DNA of 6,648 bases from the NCBI GenBank assembly GCA_049522565.1, contig JBEKNT010000384.1:1-6648 (forward strand). The letters run 5' to 3'. The stretch comes from JASHVB01 sp049522565 (GTDB lineage Bacteria > Pseudomonadota > Alphaproteobacteria > Acetobacterales > Acetobacteraceae). A model generated the notes under the pieces. That model was not told where the DNA came from and searched no databases. It saw only the letters and a list, made by a program, of their open reading frames with translations. Below, piece by piece: positions 5,420-6,648 of this stretch (positions within the stretch are counted from its first letter, which is position 1; each line of letters opens with the position of its first letter). Position numbers and translations under genes: made by a program.

Positions 5420-6598
5420 ATGCCCACGACCATCGCCGGCCGGCATTTCCTGCAAACGCCCGGGCCGACCAACATTCCCGATCGCGTCTTGCGCGCCATG
5501 GACCGCAACGCCATCAACCATCGCGGCCCCGAATTCGGTGCCCTGGGCCGCGAGGTCGTGGTCAAGCTGCGGCGCGTGTTGCAGACCGAGGGCATCGTCG
5601 CGATCTTCCCTGCGTCCGGCACCGGCGCGTGGGAGGCTGCGATCGTCAATACGCTGTCGCCCGGCGACCGCGTGCTGATGATCCGCACCGGGTGGTTCTC
5701 GCACCTCTGGGAGCAGCTTGCGGCGCGCCACCGGCTCGACCCGGTGTTCCTCGACACCGATTGGCGGCGCGGCGCCGACCCGGAGGCGATCGGCGCGGTG
5801 CTGGCCGACGACCGGGAGCACCGCATCAAGGCGGTCTGCGTCGTGCAGTGCGAGACCTCGACAAGCTGCATGACCGACGTCGCCGCGGTGCGCGCCGCGA
5901 TGGATCGCGCACGGCATCCGGCGCTGCTGATGGTGGACGCGATTTCATCGTTGGCCTGCGCCGATCTGCGGCACGACGAGTGGCGGGTGGATGTCACCAT
6001 CGCCGGCTCGCAGAAGGGGCTGATGGTGCCGCCCGGCCTGAGCTTCAATGCGATCAGCCAGCGCGCCCTGGCGGCGATGGCCACTGCCACGCTGGATCGC
6101 GGCTACTGGGACTGGGAGCCGCTGGTGGTGGCCAACCGCACCGGCTTCTTTCCCTACACCCCGGCGGTGAACCTGATGTTCGCGCTGAACGAGGCGCTGA
6201 CGATGCTGCTGGACGAGGGCCTGCCCAATGTCTTCGCCCGGCACGACCGCTTCGCCGAGGCGACCCGTCGGGCGGTGCGCGCCTGGGGGCTGGAACTGCA
6301 ATGCGAGGACCCGCGCGCCTGCGCGCCGGGGGTGACCGCGGTGCGCCTCCCCGACGGTCACAGCGCCGATGGGCTGCGCAACGTGATCCTCGACCGGTTC
6401 AACATGAGCCTCGGCAACGGCCTCGGGCGCATCGAGGACCGGGTGTTCCGCATCGGCCACATGGGCGATCTCGGCGACCTGCAGCTTGCCGGCACGCTGG
6501 CCGGCGTGGAGATGGGACTGTCGGTTGCCGGCGTGCCGCATCGGCCGGGCGGGGTGCAGGTGGCGATGGACTACCTGTCCGGCAACGCGCGGGCATAA
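5420..6598 (+). CDS. sgaA: Serine-glyoxylate aminotransferase-like class V aminotransferase
   Basis: This 392-aa cytoplasmic PLP enzyme closely follows the serine-glyoxylate aminotransferase pattern: TPGPTNIP (13-20), NHRGPEF (33-39), FPASGTGAWE with S66-G67-T68 binding cofactor phosphate, and D173 in VDAISS for the pyridine nitrogen. K199 in AGSQKGLMVPPG forms the Schiff base, TGFFPYTP is the active-site loop, and R344 in FRIGHMGDL binds the substrate carboxylate. The family reaction converts serine and glyoxylate to hydroxypyruvate and glycine, used in the serine cycle of one-carbon assimilation and in glyoxylate salvage. Related class V enzymes use alanine or ureidoglycine as donor, so the amino donor is inferred. 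One motif deviates: the usual ET(S/A)TG reads ETSTS (145-149), followed by Cys. Length is normal and the start has a GGAGGA. It may be cotranscribed with the 68-aa gene; no other serine-cycle gene is in view. Confidence 0.9.
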   Translation: MPTTIAGRHFLQTPGPTNIPDRVLRAMDRNAINHRGPEFGALGREVVVKLRRVLQTEGIVAIFPASGTGAWEAAIVNTLSPGDRVLMIRTGWFSHLWEQLAARHRLDPVFLDTDWRRGADPEAIGAVLADDREHRIKAVCVVQCETSTSCMTDVAAVRAAMDRARHPALLMVDAISSLACADLRHDEWRVDVTIAGSQKGLMVPPGLSFNAISQRALAAMATATLDRGYWDWEPLVVANRTGFFPYTPAVNLMFALNEALTMLLDEGLPNVFARHDRFAEATRRAVRAWGLELQCEDPRACAPGVTAVRLPDGHSADGLRNVILDRFNMSLGNGLGRIEDRVFRIGHMGDLGDLQLAGTLAGVEMGLSVAGVPHRPGGVQVAMDYLSGNARA

Positions 6599-6625
6599 AA
6601 ACCTCTCCCGCAAAGCGGGAGAGGT
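6597..6625 (-). terminator. Intrinsic terminator for a gene beyond the right edge
   Basis: ACCTCTCCCGC (6601-6611) and GCGGGAGAGGT (6615-6625) form a perfect 11-bp stem with a three-base loop. Read on the minus strand it is followed by a run of T (complement of the A-run at 6597-6601), the layout of a rho-independent terminator. This suggests a convergent gene to the right. On the plus strand the same stem follows the aminotransferase stop codon directly but lacks a T-run. Confidence 0.65.
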
Positions 6626-6648
6626 CGCCGCGAAGCGGCGGGTGTGGG
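6601..6648. repeat. Double-hairpin palindromic element, cut by window edge
   Basis: The 11-bp stem at 6601-6625 is followed directly by a second hairpin, CGCCGC-GAA-GCGGCG at 6626-6640, and a G-rich tail GGTGTGGG. Elements of this build (CCTCTCCCGC stem plus a GGGTGNGGG tail) recur between genes in many GC-rich proteobacteria, so this is probably a dispersed intergenic repeat. Copy number cannot be seen here. Confidence 0.5.

Noticed and set aside
4804..6090. 428-aa minus-strand frame antisense to the class V aminotransferase
   Set aside because: It has Arg/Ser/Ala-rich shadow composition, while the plus strand carries complete active-site motifs.

Overview
This is a GC-rich window with strong G/C preference at third codon positions. 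It looks like an alphaproteobacterial chromosome, most likely Rhodospirillales/Acetobacteraceae. That placement is inferred from three things: a heme A synthase without the loop cysteine pairs (the proteobacterial/mitochondrial type), PAS_7-type sensory domains, and an exosortase-sorted (PEP-CTERM) protein. No rRNA, tRNA, CRISPR array, insertion sequence or phage gene was seen.

Left part, minus strand (1-1834): heme A synthase (ctaA/cox15) is followed after 16 bp by the 5' part of a gene with two PAS domains. That gene starts at a GTG with a good Shine-Dalgarno and runs off the left edge. The two probably form one transcription unit, linking cytochrome oxidase cofactor synthesis with a sensory protein whose output domain is outside the window.

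Centre (2015-3328, plus): a class III PLP aminotransferase resembling glutamate-1-semialdehyde aminomutase is transcribed divergently from ctaA across a 180-bp gap. Sequence differences in a cofactor-site loop, and the usual alphaproteobacterial use of ALA synthase, argue against a HemL role. Its substrate is unknown. A 285-bp gap follows, holding a strong 14-bp inverted repeat.

Secreted proteins (3614-4825, plus): a 101-aa exported protein of unknown function is followed by a 236-aa PEP-CTERM protein. The PEP-CTERM gene lies behind a conspicuous AT-rich island with a perfect 14-bp palindrome. It has a duplicated signal-peptide core and an unusually long tail after its C-terminal sorting signal.

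Right part (5125-6598, plus): a 68-aa protein of unknown function precedes a serine-glyoxylate aminotransferase-like class V enzyme (glycine/serine/glyoxylate metabolism). A hairpin surrounding the small gene's stop codon separates the two. The window ends in a double-hairpin element just behind the aminotransferase stop codon; read on the minus strand, its first hairpin is a good intrinsic terminator.

I see ordinary metabolic and envelope genes with several small unexplained features. I do not see a convincing new multi-gene system.
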